Source: Smittium culicis (Eukaryota; Kickxellomycota; Harpellomycetes; Harpellales; Legeriomycetaceae). Taken from it: a DNA stretch of 22,653 bases. Numbering within the stretch: position 1 is the first letter of the stretch; each line of letters starts with the position of its first letter. Of the stretch, positions 9,936 through 20,558 are shown in pieces. The translations under genes and the position numbers were made by a program. Below the pieces are notes generated by a model. The model was given only the letters and a program-made list of their open reading frames with translations, made no database searches and had not been told where the DNA came from. The stretch is taken from NCBI GenBank assembly GCA_001970855.1, contig LSSN01005052.1, forward strand, positions 1 through 22,653. The letters are read 5' to 3'.

Positions 9936-12392
9936 TATCTAAAATAAATATGTGGTATATTATCTTTTCTTGATTTACAGTTTTTCCATATTTGAGGCTG
10001 ATAGGATTGATCATAATTAAATGCTCTTAGCTTTTTTCCAGTTATTAACGCATTTTTTAGAGCGAATTAAACTGATTGTGATTGTTTAATCTGAGTATAA
10101 ATCATGTACTTATTGGCAGATAAAAATCGGTACTAAGATTATTGAATTGTCAATATAATCCTATTTATGTTGAAATATTGGTTGACTTGTATTTTTTAGG
10201 CCAATAAATTTCCTAATTTTGCTTTAAACCATTATTTATTGGCAGGCTTATAATAGAAAGTGCACCATTTGGTATTCTGAAGCTTTAAGTTAACTTTATT
10301 CTAAACAATTGGTTTTAATTGTTGAATTTACTGTGAATAATATTGGCTTTTATTCTAATTTTAAAATATATATACAAGTTTTAGCTATTGCGGCCGAATT
10401 CTTCGCTTTTCATCGTATGATCATAGGGCTTGTATTGATATTGGATTTATTTTAGGTTTAAATTTAATATAACAATAAAAAGTTTAAATTTTGGTATAAA
10501 AGGTTTATTTGATTAAGTAAAGCGATGATATTATTAATAGCAAATTGAAAAAAAAAGTAAATTTTTTAAATGAAATATTAAATTATTCAGTCTAGCCTTG
10601 TTTCAATTTTTCCTTTAACTTTTCATATCTTTTGATGATGTTTCTCTGTAGATTTGTGGAGGTTTTTATTCTTTTCGGGTTTCATAATGAATTTCACGAC
10701 ATGAATTTTTATATACTTATTAAAATTTAATTTGTTAAAGTAGTCATTATTTGGCCATAAAACTGTCTTATTTAGTTTGATATTATTATATTCAATAAGG
10801 ATAAATTTTAAAAGGCGATTTTCAGACAATACAAGAAAAATCTAAAGTATAGAATTAGACTCCAAAGAGAATTCTTTGGGTGGTCATAAAATTCCACATA
10901 AATTTATTTGATAAGTTGTTTATTTATGATTTTTTTTTGTATTAATTGCTTAAATAAAATTTATTCTCTGATTAATACTGTTGTTTTTTTATCCGTAATT
11001 AATACAATGGTACTCTAAGGCCCAATTTTTTTATTCAATTAGCTTTCTGTAAAAATAAGCATAATCCAAAAATAAATTTATAAATCTTTTATTTCTTCAG
11101 ATTCGAATCTCAAATTTTAAAACTTTAAAATTTTTATAAATTCCTCAATCTAAAATAGTGATCACTATTAATTATAATACTAACTTATTCATATTTTTCA
11201 AACATATAAATTAAGGTTATTGGTAAAATTATTGGAGAATACCAATAATATAAAATAACTCTTTATTAATTCCTCCAATCAAGTAATTTATTATATAATA
11301 TGTAACTTGTAAAGGTTTTAAACACTACACTCAGTCATTTACATGAAATATTAAGAGTGATTATTCAAGATGAGTTTGCATCGACCATTTAAATTACCCG
11401 TATTGGATATTAAGCTATCTTTTAGCCATTTTTATTCTTTATTTAACATGATTATAACTAGTAGAACGTTATTTTTGTTTATTCAGGGCATTTTTATTTC
11501 TTTAAATGACAGCTTATTCATTTCAGCTATGTTTTTTAAATATATTTTATTCGTTGTTCTAAAGCTGTCCTAAATATTAATGAACATTTTCTCACTTTTT
11601 ATATTTTCTTATTTTCTAAAAAATAAATCAAGTTTCGATCTGTGTTGTGTCTATTCGATAGGTTTAAGGAGCTTTCTATTGCTAATTTACTCTTCATATT
11701 TTTCTAATTTGAGAGAATTTTGTTGTATCATTACTTAAATTTTTTTTGATTGAGCTTGTCTTGCGGTATTTTATCTCTGCATACATAGATTTTAAATCGT
11801 TGGTTTTGTATTCATGTTATTAAATCGTGACTATACTTGAATAGTAGTCATTCTATATTATAATTACTAGGCTATGATAGTTTAAAGATTTTTTTATTTT
11901 TACTTTTATTTTTTTTCTAGATATTTTTTTTGCTAAAAATCTGTCTCTTTTTTAATTTTTAAAATAATTTTTTTTATAATATATAAAAGAAAATTAAAAA
12001 GGAATGAAAAGTTTGAGTACGCCAATCAAAATTAAAAAATTTCTTTTCATGGGACAATCCGTAACACATATTAAACACTTCAATAGATATTAACAATGTT
12101 TTTTTCTAGTTCTGACTTATTTTCCGCGTATGTTATTCGGGCTAAATAAGAACGTATCTAATATAATAAAATCCTAAATTTACTTTGCTAAGAAATGGTT
12201 TTATTAGTTAGAGGAATTAAAAGTATACGTATAAAAAAACTAAAACGTTAAAGCAATAAAAAATTAGGAGTTGGATAAACTTAAACTAAAATCGAGTTTG
12301 TTATAATTTTGTCTTTTTGTGCACTATTTATGTATTATGTAAAATAGACTTTAATAAACTAGTGTACTTATTTTATTTACTCTTTGTCAGAT
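9936..12392. other. A+T-rich region, no confident gene
   Basis: Both strands contain scattered short open runs with stops at the chance rate. A minus frame at 10829-10623 (68 codons, opening with TTG, rich in Asn and Lys) and a plus frame at 11370-11573 (67 codons from ATG, rich in Phe and Ser) show no family motif and are best treated as chance. Confidence 0.5.
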
Positions 12393-12459
12393 GATTATTG
12401 AGTACACATTGGGTTGAACAGAAGTTAATTTAACATCTGTTTACCAAGTTCACTCAATC
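12393..12459. repeat. Hairpin-forming inverted repeat
   Basis: The centre AACAGAAGTTAATTTAACATCTGTT (12417-12441) is nearly perfectly self-complementary. Outer arms extend the symmetry: GATTATTGAGT at 12393 pairs loosely with ACTCAATC ending at 12459. It could be a tiny foldback element or a structured RNA end. Function unknown. Confidence 0.65.
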
Positions 12460-12643
12460 TATTCCTTAATCTTTATTATTACCCAAATTATTATCTTAAC
12501 CCATTTTTTTGACTCAAACGTTTCATATGAAACTTTTGATTTCTTAACTAAAGAATTTCTTCCTTTTTTTTTGTGTATTTAAATGAGGCCCACTTTTCTG
12601 ATTGAAAAAGCAGATATTAAGTTTTCTCCATTTTTTTCTATTC

Positions 12644-12655
12644 TTTTTTTTTTTT
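12644..12655 (-). other. T12 run, possible LINE poly(A) tail
   Basis: Read on the minus strand this is A12, about 280 bases beyond the C-terminal end of the LINE coding remnant at 12,939. Position and polarity suit the 3' poly(A) tail of that element. T runs are common here, so this is a guess. Confidence 0.25.
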
Positions 12656-12938
12656 GGAAGCTCTTTATTTTATACTAGTTAACCAAATATCTAACGAATA
12701 AGTCTTATTATAAGCTTATTTTCTATAATTTCTCTTTTTATCTTATAAAACTATAAAAGTCTTAATAAAAACAGCCTTAAATTATACACCCTGCCTTATA
12801 TTTTTAGTGAAAGAATTATTGTATTCGGTTAAATTTTCCATTTTATTTTATTTACAATTATTTTAGCATTAAATCAACGACAAACAGCAAGCAAAATAAT
12901 TCTCTTCTTAATTTTATGTTACATAATAGATATACTTA

Positions 12939-13240
12939 TGTAATCTTCATAAAAAAAATATGAAAATTATATAATTTTCTCTTCTGTGAATAGAGTTTCT
13001 CAATTAAGCATGGCGATACTCTATTGATTAAAAAGTATGCAGTATTCTTATAAAACCTTTTCACAATAGCACTATCTATAAAGGCCCAATAGCTTCGCAG
13101 AGACTTTACCCCAAGTTTACACTATGGCACTATTCCAATAAAAATTCCCAATCCTTCATTTTTTTCTTTCTTTTTTTCCAGTTCAAATATATCTAATTTT
13201 ATTTTAGTCTTTTTTTTGTTTAGTATGAATCTGCTGGTTT
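12939..13240 (-). pseudogene. LINE C-terminal tail
   Basis: The minus frame reads KKTSRFILNKKK and then NEGLGIFIGIVP before TAG (13124). A 61-codon open run to TAA at 12938 follows, with KLGVKSLRSYWAFIDSAIVK. A Gly-Gly/Gly-Leu-Gly box followed by a Lys-rich helix is usual after the thumb of LINE reverse transcriptases. I see no clear zinc-knuckle Cys/His cluster, so that domain is absent or lost. Confidence 0.6.
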
Positions 13241-13479
13241 TTTTCTTTGTTTTTTTTTTATAAAATTATCGTGAAATGAGATTAAATTAACACTAAACCA
13301 TAAATTAGATAGAAGAAAAAAAGTATTATCCGATAATATCTTTCCTTTTATTAAAATTTTCCTACTTTTACAGTCATTTAATTTTTTCACGATTTTATTT
13401 AATATTTATTGATTTTCTTTTATTGTTATCACATTGGACTTGTACATAATTCCAAGGTATTTAAATGTTTCGTTTTTTA
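13220..13479 (-). pseudogene. LINE reverse transcriptase, KYLGI box and thumb
   Basis: After a frame change near 13,475 the minus strand reads NETFKYLGIMYK, the conserved post-catalytic box. It continues past a TAA at 13408-13406 into a run of about 60 codons with ILNKIVKKLNDCKSRKILIK, the helical thumb region. A homopolymer frameshift near 13,240 leads into the next fragment. Confidence 0.8.
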
Positions 13480-13679
13480 ATATACATTTTTTTCTAGCCA
13501 ATTGACATTTTTGTTTCCTAACTTTATATAAACGGTTTCATCTTGATTTATTTTGGCATTTGATGCTAGAGAATGAATTATTAGGGCTTTATTCACTGCC
13601 TTTTCGCCCTCTTTATTATTAATAAAAATCAAAAAATCATCTGACTAGGCTAAAAATAATGATTTTTTTTAAAAGATGG
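13480..13679 (-). pseudogene. LINE reverse transcriptase, catalytic DD segment
   Basis: The minus strand reads FLA-stop-SDDFLIFINNKE, the AYADD-type catalytic palm motif. The aromatic residue is now TAG (13647-13645), Ala is Ser, and the two metal-binding Asp codons are intact at 13641-13636. A 55-codon open run follows (13644-13480), containing NAKIN where LINEs have the G-x-x-iN-x-x-Ks segment. A one-base shift in the A-rich tract joins it to GIPSFKK upstream, matching the IPg-ik sequence that precedes the motif in many LINEs. Confidence 0.85.
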
Positions 13680-14910
13680 AATTCCAAAAGTATTATTTTT
13701 GATAGAAATAGGAGGGGTTCTAATATTATATTTTTTAATAATAAAAAAAGAAAATATTCTTTTCTGAGACTTTTTTGGATTAATATAGACTGTGTAAAAT
13801 CCTCATTTATTTTATTTTTTTATAGCTTTTTTTTTATATTACGTTTCTAATTCTGTTAATGAATAATTTTCTAAAGACAATTATCTCTGTCATTGGACCA
13901 TAAAATTAGGCTAGAATCATCCAGTACCTCTGGGGAGCAGCACTAGATTTACCTTTTCATTTAACCTCTTCATGCTACTCTATTTCTTATTTATTCTTAG
14001 TCTCTATTAATTTATATTAAATTTTTATGCAGTTTAGAACTACAGAAAAAGGCCCTTTTTCATTCTTATTGAGGTTTTTTTTTGTACCTTATCTATACCT
14101 TTTAAGGTTTATAATATTTATTATATAAAAGGGGTTCAATTCACCCTTTAGAAAAAAGGATCACCCGGACACAAAGAGTATTTTTTTTAAAATGATATCT
14201 GATCTTAACTCGTACAATAAAATACCCTAAAAAAAATCCTAGTACTGAAATAACCTATTTAAAGTTCAATTTTCTTCTAAATTACAATAGCAAGCCTATT
14301 AACCCGAATAAAATTTTGGCTATATCTAAAAACTTGAGCGATTAAAAAATATTATAGTCAATTCTACCTTACATTTTATCTTGATCTAAAATTTTTAGGT
14401 TGCTATTGGTTACATCTGAGGCTATTTTACTGTTTTTTAATAATAGATTATTACTAGTATATTACCAAAAATACTCTTATTTTAAAAAATCCCTGGTTAG
14501 TGGCCATTTATTATGTTTCATGTTATATTTTGAATTCTTTTAGTGATTATATTTGTGCTGTGATAAAAAATTATAACTCATCTGGAATTTAATTGTTTTA
14601 ATTATTAATAACAGCAACAAAGGCTATTTTAAACAATTAAACAAAAACAAAATTACCATCATTCCGTAACCAAAAACCATTAATAATTGTAACAATTACA
14701 ATTCTTTTTATTATAAATAAAATCTAATAATGCAAGCAGTTTTATAATTCAAAGGAATTATACCTTATCTATTTTATATAAAACTTAATTATATAAATTG
14801 AAAGGGGTTTTTAACCTTTCTATTAATTCTTTATCTTAATTTATTGCTTTAATCGTTTGCATTAACAATATTCCTTACTTATAAATAAAATATCCAAATC
14901 TAAAATATTA
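13680..14910 (-). pseudogene. Middle of the LINE reverse transcriptase, heavily decayed
   Basis: By position this interval should encode the fingers and first palm motifs, including the first catalytic Asp. Only short scraps in all three minus frames are visible and I cannot identify the AFD- or GxxQG-type boxes. It is either much more mutated than its flanks or carries insertions. The 63-codon plus frame at 13659-13850 is a shadow. Confidence 0.4.
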
Positions 14911-15288
14911 GTAAAAGGATAACATTAAATTTGTATATTTATATTCATGAGTACTTGAAAAATTTATTGGCCAATAGTTTTTAAGGTTTTTTATGCCACC
15001 CAGTTTAGAAATTAGTACCATTATTGACCCACAATTAATTTTATTTCATTGATACATACTATTTGTGCTGCTAATTATTATTTTTAAATGCAATACTAAT
15101 TTTTCTTTGTTCTTTTCATATAGCTTGAAAATTAGTACATCTGGACCTGGTGATTTTTTTTTAGGTGTGTCATCTATGGATTCAATTATTTCCTCTATAT
15201 TAATCTCTTTGTCCAGTTCTGCAGATTCTGTTAGCGAAAATTTATCTTTAATTTGTTGAAATAAGATTAATTGGCTATTATGGCACAC
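14911..15288 (-). pseudogene. LINE reverse transcriptase, N-terminal motifs
   Basis: One minus frame is open for about 80 codons to TGA at 15048-15046 and then for 45 more codons to a TAA at 14910. It holds KKKSPGPDVLIFKLYEKNKE, the K-x-SPGpDG box that opens LINE reverse transcriptases (the final Gly is Val here). After the TGA it holds IMVLISKLGGIKNLKNYWPI, which matches the LIPK...NYRPI box. The in-frame codon at 15288 is GTG and is not a real start. The enzyme would have synthesised cDNA at the nicked target. The open plus frame on the opposite strand at 15065-15259 is its shadow. Confidence 0.85.
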
Positions 15289-15689
15289 TAAACCTTTTTA
15301 GAAAAAATTTTATGTAAAAATTGTGGCACACGTTTTTTATTTCCGTTTTATTTTTCATTAAACATCCATTCTTACCTAGCAATTCTGTTATTTCTTTTTT
15401 ATCTTCTTTTGATTTACACAGCCAAAAAAATCATTTATTTTAGCGTTAATATTTTACTGACCGATTGAAACGCTATCTTACTATTGAAACATCCAGTTTG
15501 ACTTGTTTAATCTTGTTATATCATTCTTGTTATTCATAAACTCTTTTTTGTATAAATTTCGAGTAACTGTGTTTACATTTTTTAACAAAGTATTGTAAGT
15601 TATATTTTTTGTTTCCAATGAATCTATTGCTTTATTGAAGCTTTGAAGCTTGCTATACTAATTGAAAATAGTTTTATAATTACACTTTA
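15281..15689 (-). pseudogene. LINE linker between endonuclease and reverse transcriptase
   Basis: Several frame-shifted runs link the endonuclease to the RT. The clearest is 15430-15281 (50 codons), containing KEDKKEITELLGKNGCLMKN and then EIKNVCHNFYIKFF. This is the pre-RT block of LINEs, where a d-x-G-x3-k/d-x2-EI pattern precedes a FY-x2-LF segment. Stops and at least two frameshifts separate it from the 87-codon run upstream. Confidence 0.6.
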
Positions 15690-15950
15690 GTTCTCTTCAG
15701 TGAAATACGGGTCAGCTGGTCTATAAAAATTTTTTATACTATCATTTGAGATATAAATGATTTCAAATGATTTTTTATTAGCTTCCAATTGATCGAATTT
15801 TTTTCTTTTTTTCCCACTATATATACTAAAAGTTATATATTTATGATAAGAGAATTTATTGGGCCCAATATCTCTAATTGAGGGTTTCTTAATTATGACT
15901 TTTGAAGGAATAATATGGTCGATTCTAGATTTATATAACTCATAATACTG
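15690..15950 (-). pseudogene. LINE endonuclease, C-terminal part
   Basis: This 87-codon minus run is open from stop to stop. It starts near YYELYKSRIDHIIPSKVI: the SRID-H/Y-I box is the last strongly conserved motif block of LINE apurinic-type endonucleases. It is followed at the right distance by FSYHKYITF, where the family has the catalytic SDH triad. Here the Asp is replaced by Tyr, a lethal change. The rest is a Lys-rich linker toward the reverse transcriptase. The same frame continues beyond the TAA at 15689 for some 27 codons. No Met is needed because this is internal to a longer protein. Confidence 0.7.
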
Positions 15951-16182
15951 TTAAGGCTAATATTTTCTGTCGTAGTCGAAAGTAAAAATGATGAGCGAGG
16001 ATATGATTCACAACACTTAATCAGCTATTTTAGCTCAAAATAATTTATTTAATAAAACTTAGTTTAAAAATCAAAACTATAGAAAAATACCCTTTCTCCT
16101 TATATGACACTTTATTTGCTTTTTTATTACTTGTTGCTCATACTTTAGTATTTATATATATATATAAATAACTTTTCTAATT

Positions 16183-16420
16183 ACTAATGATATAATTAGT
16201 TACCGATATTTCCTTATTATTAATTATGATTTGTAAGAGTGAACATTAATCACTTTACAGTAACTAATGAGATTTTTAAGCCTGAATTGATTAGCTATTG
16301 TTATAACCGTTTATCACTAACTGGAGTTATAGAGGTGTACATTAACCGCCATTGGCTAATTAATTCACACGCTTATAAATCATAATTAGTAATAAAAGAA
16401 ATAACGAAGATTACATTAGT
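16183..16420. mobile_element. Foldback/MITE-like element, 238 bp
   Basis: Two arms are inverted copies. TAATTATGATTTGTAAGAGTG at 16221-16241 pairs with 16368-16388 at 19 of 21 positions, and the outer ACTAATG at 16183 pairs with CATTAGT ending at 16420. A 13-base motif (GTGAACATTAATC at 16239, GTGTACATTAACC at 16335) also repeats directly. There is no ORF. It sits between the two halves of the LINE endonuclease, so it probably inserted into the LINE. No clear target duplication was seen. Confidence 0.6.
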
Positions 16421-16536
16421 CATCAAAAATGCTATTAATAGATAATAGTAAATGGAAATAACCGAAGAAGATATAAAAGAACTGAGGAGTACATCCAGTG
16501 AAAGGACTATTCTTCTTTTAGAGTTACTCTAGTTTA

Positions 16537-17098
16537 TTATAATCTAAATAAAACCCACTTTGTGAAATAAAAAAGTTGACAAACGCTGTGAATAAGATCC
16601 ACCATAGTCCTTTTTACATGCCACTATAACAGAAGAAAGTTAGCCACAACACTATTTTTTCTATATTCTTCCATTAACATCTATATTAATTTTTTTGGAG
16701 GGGAAGGTCGAATATTGCATTCATTGTCTACAATTTTCATATCAACAATTTAAATCAATTCTTTATTTTCTACGACGCTGTTGGAAAATTTGCCTACAAG
16801 GAATTCTAATTTAATTCTTATCTCTTTTTCATTGTTGGAAAAGTAAAAACTTACAATTTTTAATTGAAAATTTTAGGGTGCATTTAATCTTATGATAACA
16901 TCCTTCTTTCAAAGTATAGAGACACTTTTCGTTTTCCATGATGTTTTAATTGGATATAGATACTTTATTTAATTCTTTTTAAAATAAGACTAATTTAATC
17001 TTTAAACAAAATGTTGGGTTTATTTCTTGCTAAAAATTCACCCATTTTCTGAAGTGGAAACACTTTCACTTTTATACCATTTTCCTAATGGAAAATGG
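16537..17098 (-). pseudogene. LINE endonuclease, N-terminal half (tentative)
   Basis: Near 17,090-17,000 the minus strand reads ENGIKVK, then FLARNKPNILFKD-stop. This resembles the N-x-NG-[IL] and kPnIl-x-lQE boxes that open LINE apurinic-type endonucleases. A minus ATG at 16939 starts a 36-codon run (MENEKCLYTLKEGCY onward). The frame then shifts, and a second frame from about 16,840 to 16,540 has only TAA (16752), TAG (16683) and TAG (16626). It includes NKELI-stop-IVDMKIVDNE, which matches the position of the iiGD-x-N box with both key residues altered. Identification rests on order and partial motifs. Catalytic Glu and Asn are replaced or lost, so no activity is possible. Confidence 0.45.
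17077..17098. repeat. Perfect 9-bp hairpin
   Basis: CCATTTTCC, loop TAAT, GGAAAATGG. A second small inverted repeat, AAGTG-GAAA-CACTT, lies just to the left near 17053-17066. They fall at the start of the endonuclease-like frame. Function unknown. Confidence 0.75.
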
Positions 17099-17569
17099 CA
17101 CTACTATAAAAATAATAAAATATAAAGTAAATAAAACTTTTATATTCTTAATTGCTATTTAAATTAACCAAGTAGTATCTAGACTACAAGCTAGACCCTT
17201 CATAAATTAATTAATACATTTTTAATATATATATAGCATAAGCAAATGAGTTCTAGAAATGAGTCTTAACTTCACAACTGAGAGTTATCTAATATTTCAT
17301 ATTTTTAATTATTTATTATTTTTGCTTTGTATTTAAACCAATTTACTTTATGTTCGAATAGTTTGACCAGAATTTTTAATCAAAATTTTTTAAATTAAAT
17401 TCATGTAAATAGTTTACACCGGATTTTATGGTTTTTTTGATTTACGTAAAAAAGTCTTCCTTTTTTTATACTATACCTTTGAAGGCAGTTATTAAAGCTA
17501 ACTCTCTTTTTTATCATTATTCATTTATAAATTTATTTTGTGTTTTTTGTATTTATATTTTGAATTATT

Positions 17570-17945
17570 ATGTTAATGTGCATCCATAGAAACAAAAACT
17601 TATATTTTCGAATTTGGTATCTTATAAGATTTAGCTTGAGTTTAATTGACTACGATTCGTCTATCGATTACTTTTTTTGGTGTATTTTCTTACCCCCTCC
17701 CCCTGAATTAATTAAAAGATCGATCGTAGGAACTGTATGGATAGTTGTATCCAATCGATTTTTCCATTAGCTCACTAGGTACTGGATATGATTTAAATTT
17801 TATATCATCTTCAGCTCTTATAGATTTATTTTTTTCTCTCATTTTTGACTTTTTTCTTTATTTATTCAATAATACCAGATTTTTAGCTAGTGTAGTCCTC
17901 CTTATTAATTTTATTCTATCATTACTTAATTCAGACTTTTTCTAT
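17570..17945 (-). pseudogene. Possible upstream LINE ORF fragment, unidentified
   Basis: One minus frame spans about 125 codons with six stops, roughly half the chance rate. It includes a 49-codon run at 17857-17711 with KMREKNKSIRAEDDIKF and ELMEKSIGYNYPYSSYDRSF. It is basic and hydrophilic, as the RNA-binding first ORF of a LINE would be, and lies directly upstream of the endonuclease on the same strand. I recognise no domain. The two plus frames here (66 and 67 codons, opening at 17570 and 17745) are opposite-strand shadows. Confidence 0.3.
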
Positions 17946-18374
17946 TGATCATTTTAATAAGGTCTCATAATATACATTTTTACGCATCAGACGAGCTTAA
18001 AATACTATTTTTTGTGAACAGAATATTTAAACCTAATTTAGACCTATGTGGTGAATTTTACTTTATCAAATCATACAATTTAATTTTCGATTAACTAAGA
18101 TGTTCAGAGTCTAGATGCTTACTAGATATTATATGTGCTTGAGGGCCGTAATATCAAAAAATCCACTGTATCTTTGAGATTATCATATGCTTCTAAGGCG
18201 ACTTTTCATACACTCGATCCGTTATATTACGGAATTTCTATAAACTTATATTCATAATTGTATTCTTAAGTTTCAAGGAACTCAATAATATTTTTGCTTC
18301 CATTTAATATAAGCTTTTTTTCCCTTTTGATCACTTTAACTAAAGATAAACTTAAAAAAATGTTTTTACGTTTA

Positions 18375-18957
18375 CTATCTATTTCTCTGCAAAAATATAG
18401 TTTCTCCTAATTTTTCGGCTATATTTTCGAAAGTTAGGTAATTATCTGCATTTAGGTCATAGACTTTACAACCTAGTTTAAAAAGGTTCACCACCCTATA
18501 CATAGAACCTTTTTTTTTCTTTTGGTTTCATAACAGACAATTTTTATTTTAGCGAAACTGTGTTGAGACTAAATTTTTTAGTTAATTCCTTCCTTATTCC
18601 TAATCCCATCGCTTATGAAGGTTTAAAGCTTTTTGTACTGAGTCTGCTTAAAATTGATGCGAGTACGTGTTTTTTCTACTTTCGTTAGTAGTCATACTCC
18701 TTAAAATATTCTAGATTCAGCTAAAGCTTTAATATTTTGATCAGGTTCATTTACCTTATGAGTTAATTTTAAATCAATTTGATTTGCCGGTTTAATACAG
18801 GTCTTTGATGTAGAAGAGCGAATGGTTATTTTTTTTTTGTATCTTTCTTTAAAATTTGATCTAGGTAAACGGTATCAGTAGAGGTAAAGTAATTTAAAGA
18901 TTGATAAGATACCAATTTTCTAAATATTTGCTGATTTATTGATAACCCAAATATTTT
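18375..18957 (-). pseudogene. Possible decayed coding region, unidentified
   Basis: Three minus runs lie in succession. The first is 43 codons (18957-18829, with QQIFRKLVSYQSLNYF and LDQILKKDTKKK). The second is 57 codons (18874-18704, with KTCIKPANQIDLKLTHKVNE). The third is an ATG-initiated 42-codon run (18503-18375, starting MYRVVNLFKLGCKVYDLN). The first two join across a run of ten A on the minus strand, a plausible slippage frameshift. The composition is protein-like and all lie on the LINE strand, so this may be the LINE's first ORF or a separate gene. No family is recognised, and each run alone is within chance. Confidence 0.28.
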
Positions 18958-19740
18958 TCAGAAAATATAATGGTTATATGCTGCTAGCCCTGGAGTATCC
19001 TAGATCCTTTGGTGTACGAAATAATGCATCTACGGGTTATTTCATACTTAGAAATCTTATATTTCGTGTACGGTGGAGTCGTCATTCATAATACGATATA
19101 AGCAGAGTCAACAGCTGAAGAAAGATAGTAGTTGATTGAGCTACTTGTTGATCATGTGCTAATGAAATCTTTAATTCATTCTTTGATCGTCTATATGTAG
19201 AAGAAGCCTTCTTTTGCTGAAGGAAAAGCTTCATATGCTCTAGGTATACATTCAAAACAAATTATGATGTGACTGTAGAGATTCCAGGGCATCCTGGTTC
19301 ACAATTGCAATAATTTTCACGGATGAGTTTTCTCACTTGTTTTTATAAATCTTTAATGTAGAATTAGCATAATGATACCTGAAAAGTAATTTGATAACCC
19401 AACCCTTCTGGATAAATAAAATTTTATATATAACTTTACAAAAACGCCAAGCTGAAAAATTTTAAAGCTGATAAACTGCCTATATGAAAGAAGAAAAGTT
19501 AAGAGTTACATTTACACTATTTTCATCAATAATAGGATATTTTTTATATTTAATTACAATATTATTATTTTATAAGTTCGATGTACTATTCAATATAATG
19601 TGATACACTTGATATTTCGACCAAATGAGGTGTAGTTTACCGAATTGTATATTGCATCTAAGTTTTGGACTAGAAGAATGGCATACAGCGTATGAAATCT
19701 TAAATAATACAATGTTTTTTTTGCTATATGGTTTTGATAT
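18958..19740. other. Less A+T-rich interval, possible coding debris
   Basis: Between about 18,970 and 19,400 the DNA is less A+T-rich than its surroundings. One minus frame has stops about every 20 codons, only a little rarer than chance. No family motif was found. It could continue the decayed region at 18.4-18.96 kb. Confidence 0.3.
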
Positions 19741-19762
19741 GCGTGCCTTAATTTAAGCACGC
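19741..19762. repeat. GC-ended hairpin followed by T-rich tract
   Basis: GCGTGCCTTAATTTAAGCACGC folds into a six-base GC-rich stem (GCGTGC with GCACGC) plus a short A/T stem. TTGCTTTTT follows on the plus strand. It looks like a bacterial intrinsic terminator, but the setting is eukaryotic, so a structured RNA end or chance is more likely. A 59-codon minus run with no identified family borders it at 19769-19593. Confidence 0.55.
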
Positions 19763-20558
19763 TTGCTTTTTACTGTTTCAGTTTAATTTTATCTTTCGCT
19801 AATTTGTTTTGTAACTATAATAATTCAATTATGTAGCTTTTATAATTTAATCGTGTAAACCACAAATCGACAACCCCAATAGCACATATGGCCGATCTCA
19901 TTAGTAGACCAACACTGCTGGACCACCACATTGCTGCAAATAAATATCTATCCCACCATCGACCCTCATCTAATACATAAATAGGCAACATAACCCTTTA
20001 TTATGAAAGGTTATGCTGTTCAACAACTTTATTTCCTACTTTCTAGTCTAAAACTTAGAGATAACTTTACTTTATTAGATAAAACCTCATAAACCAATAA
20101 ATATTGCTCTAGTTAATACCTACGCCATTCGTACTCGTGACAGTAATACTCTTTTTAATAATAATTGTAATTCAATATTTTTTTTGTGTTTTTATATATT
20201 TTATTTATTGATTGTGATCTTTTTTAAGATATCGTTAAATTGAAAGCAATAGAGGCTGCTTTTATACCTTTAATACTAAAACTTTGTGTTAGGATATTCT
20301 TTAATAACTATTATACTAGAAGAATTATAGTTGTATAAAATTTATAATTAAAAAATAGTAAAGAAAAAGTAAATCAATTAAAGCCACAATTGTTTGTATT
20401 TGTGAGTATATACAATTAGATATATGTTTATTCACACTGTTTGAATGTTTGAAATTGCTAATTCAGATGCATCTATATTTATGTTATATAATAGCACATA
20501 CATTACTTATTTCATAACAGTTTGAACTGCATTATATTACCATATTGATTTCCAACGT
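19763..20558. other. Intergenic, mixed composition
   Basis: The segment at about 19,860-20,000 is richer in C than its surroundings and open on several frames, including a 30-codon plus ORF starting MADLISRPTLL near 19,888. These are too short to assign. The rest is A+T-rich with nothing recognised. Confidence 0.35.

Larger units (their letters stand above)
12939..17098 (-). mobile_element. Decayed APE-type LINE (non-LTR retrotransposon)
   Basis: Reading the minus strand from 17.1 to 12.94 kb gives, in the correct LINE order, fragments of an apurinic-type endonuclease, a linker, reverse-transcriptase motifs, the catalytic DD, the KYLGI box and a C-terminal tail. Fragments shift frame repeatedly and contain TAA, TAG and TGA, so the element is long dead. 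With the 238-bp foldback insertion removed, the endonuclease part is about 300 codons, near the expected size. The element would have copied itself by target-primed reverse transcription in the nucleus. The 5' limit is uncertain: coding-like runs continue to 18.96 kb and may be its first ORF. No target-site duplication was located. Confidence 0.75.

Noticed and set aside
10390..10405. GCGGCCGAATTC, resembling a cloning-linker junction
   Set aside because: No complete NotI site and no vector sequence on either side; chance or a genuine local sequence.
9936..10460. Long minus frame with protein-like pieces upstream of 9607-9935
   Set aside because: Stops occur about every 13 codons, essentially the chance rate, so apparent coding quality is not supported.
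13659..13850. 63-codon plus frame, Phe- and Lys-rich
   Set aside because: Opposite strand of the LINE RT region; composition reflects A/T homopolymers.
15065..15259. 64-codon plus open frame, rich in Ser and Leu
   Set aside because: It lies opposite the recognised K-x-SPGpD box of the minus-strand reverse transcriptase, so it is a shadow.
17570..17948. Two overlapping plus frames of 66 and 67 codons
   Set aside because: Hydrophobic, no motif, and opposite a longer, more protein-like minus frame.
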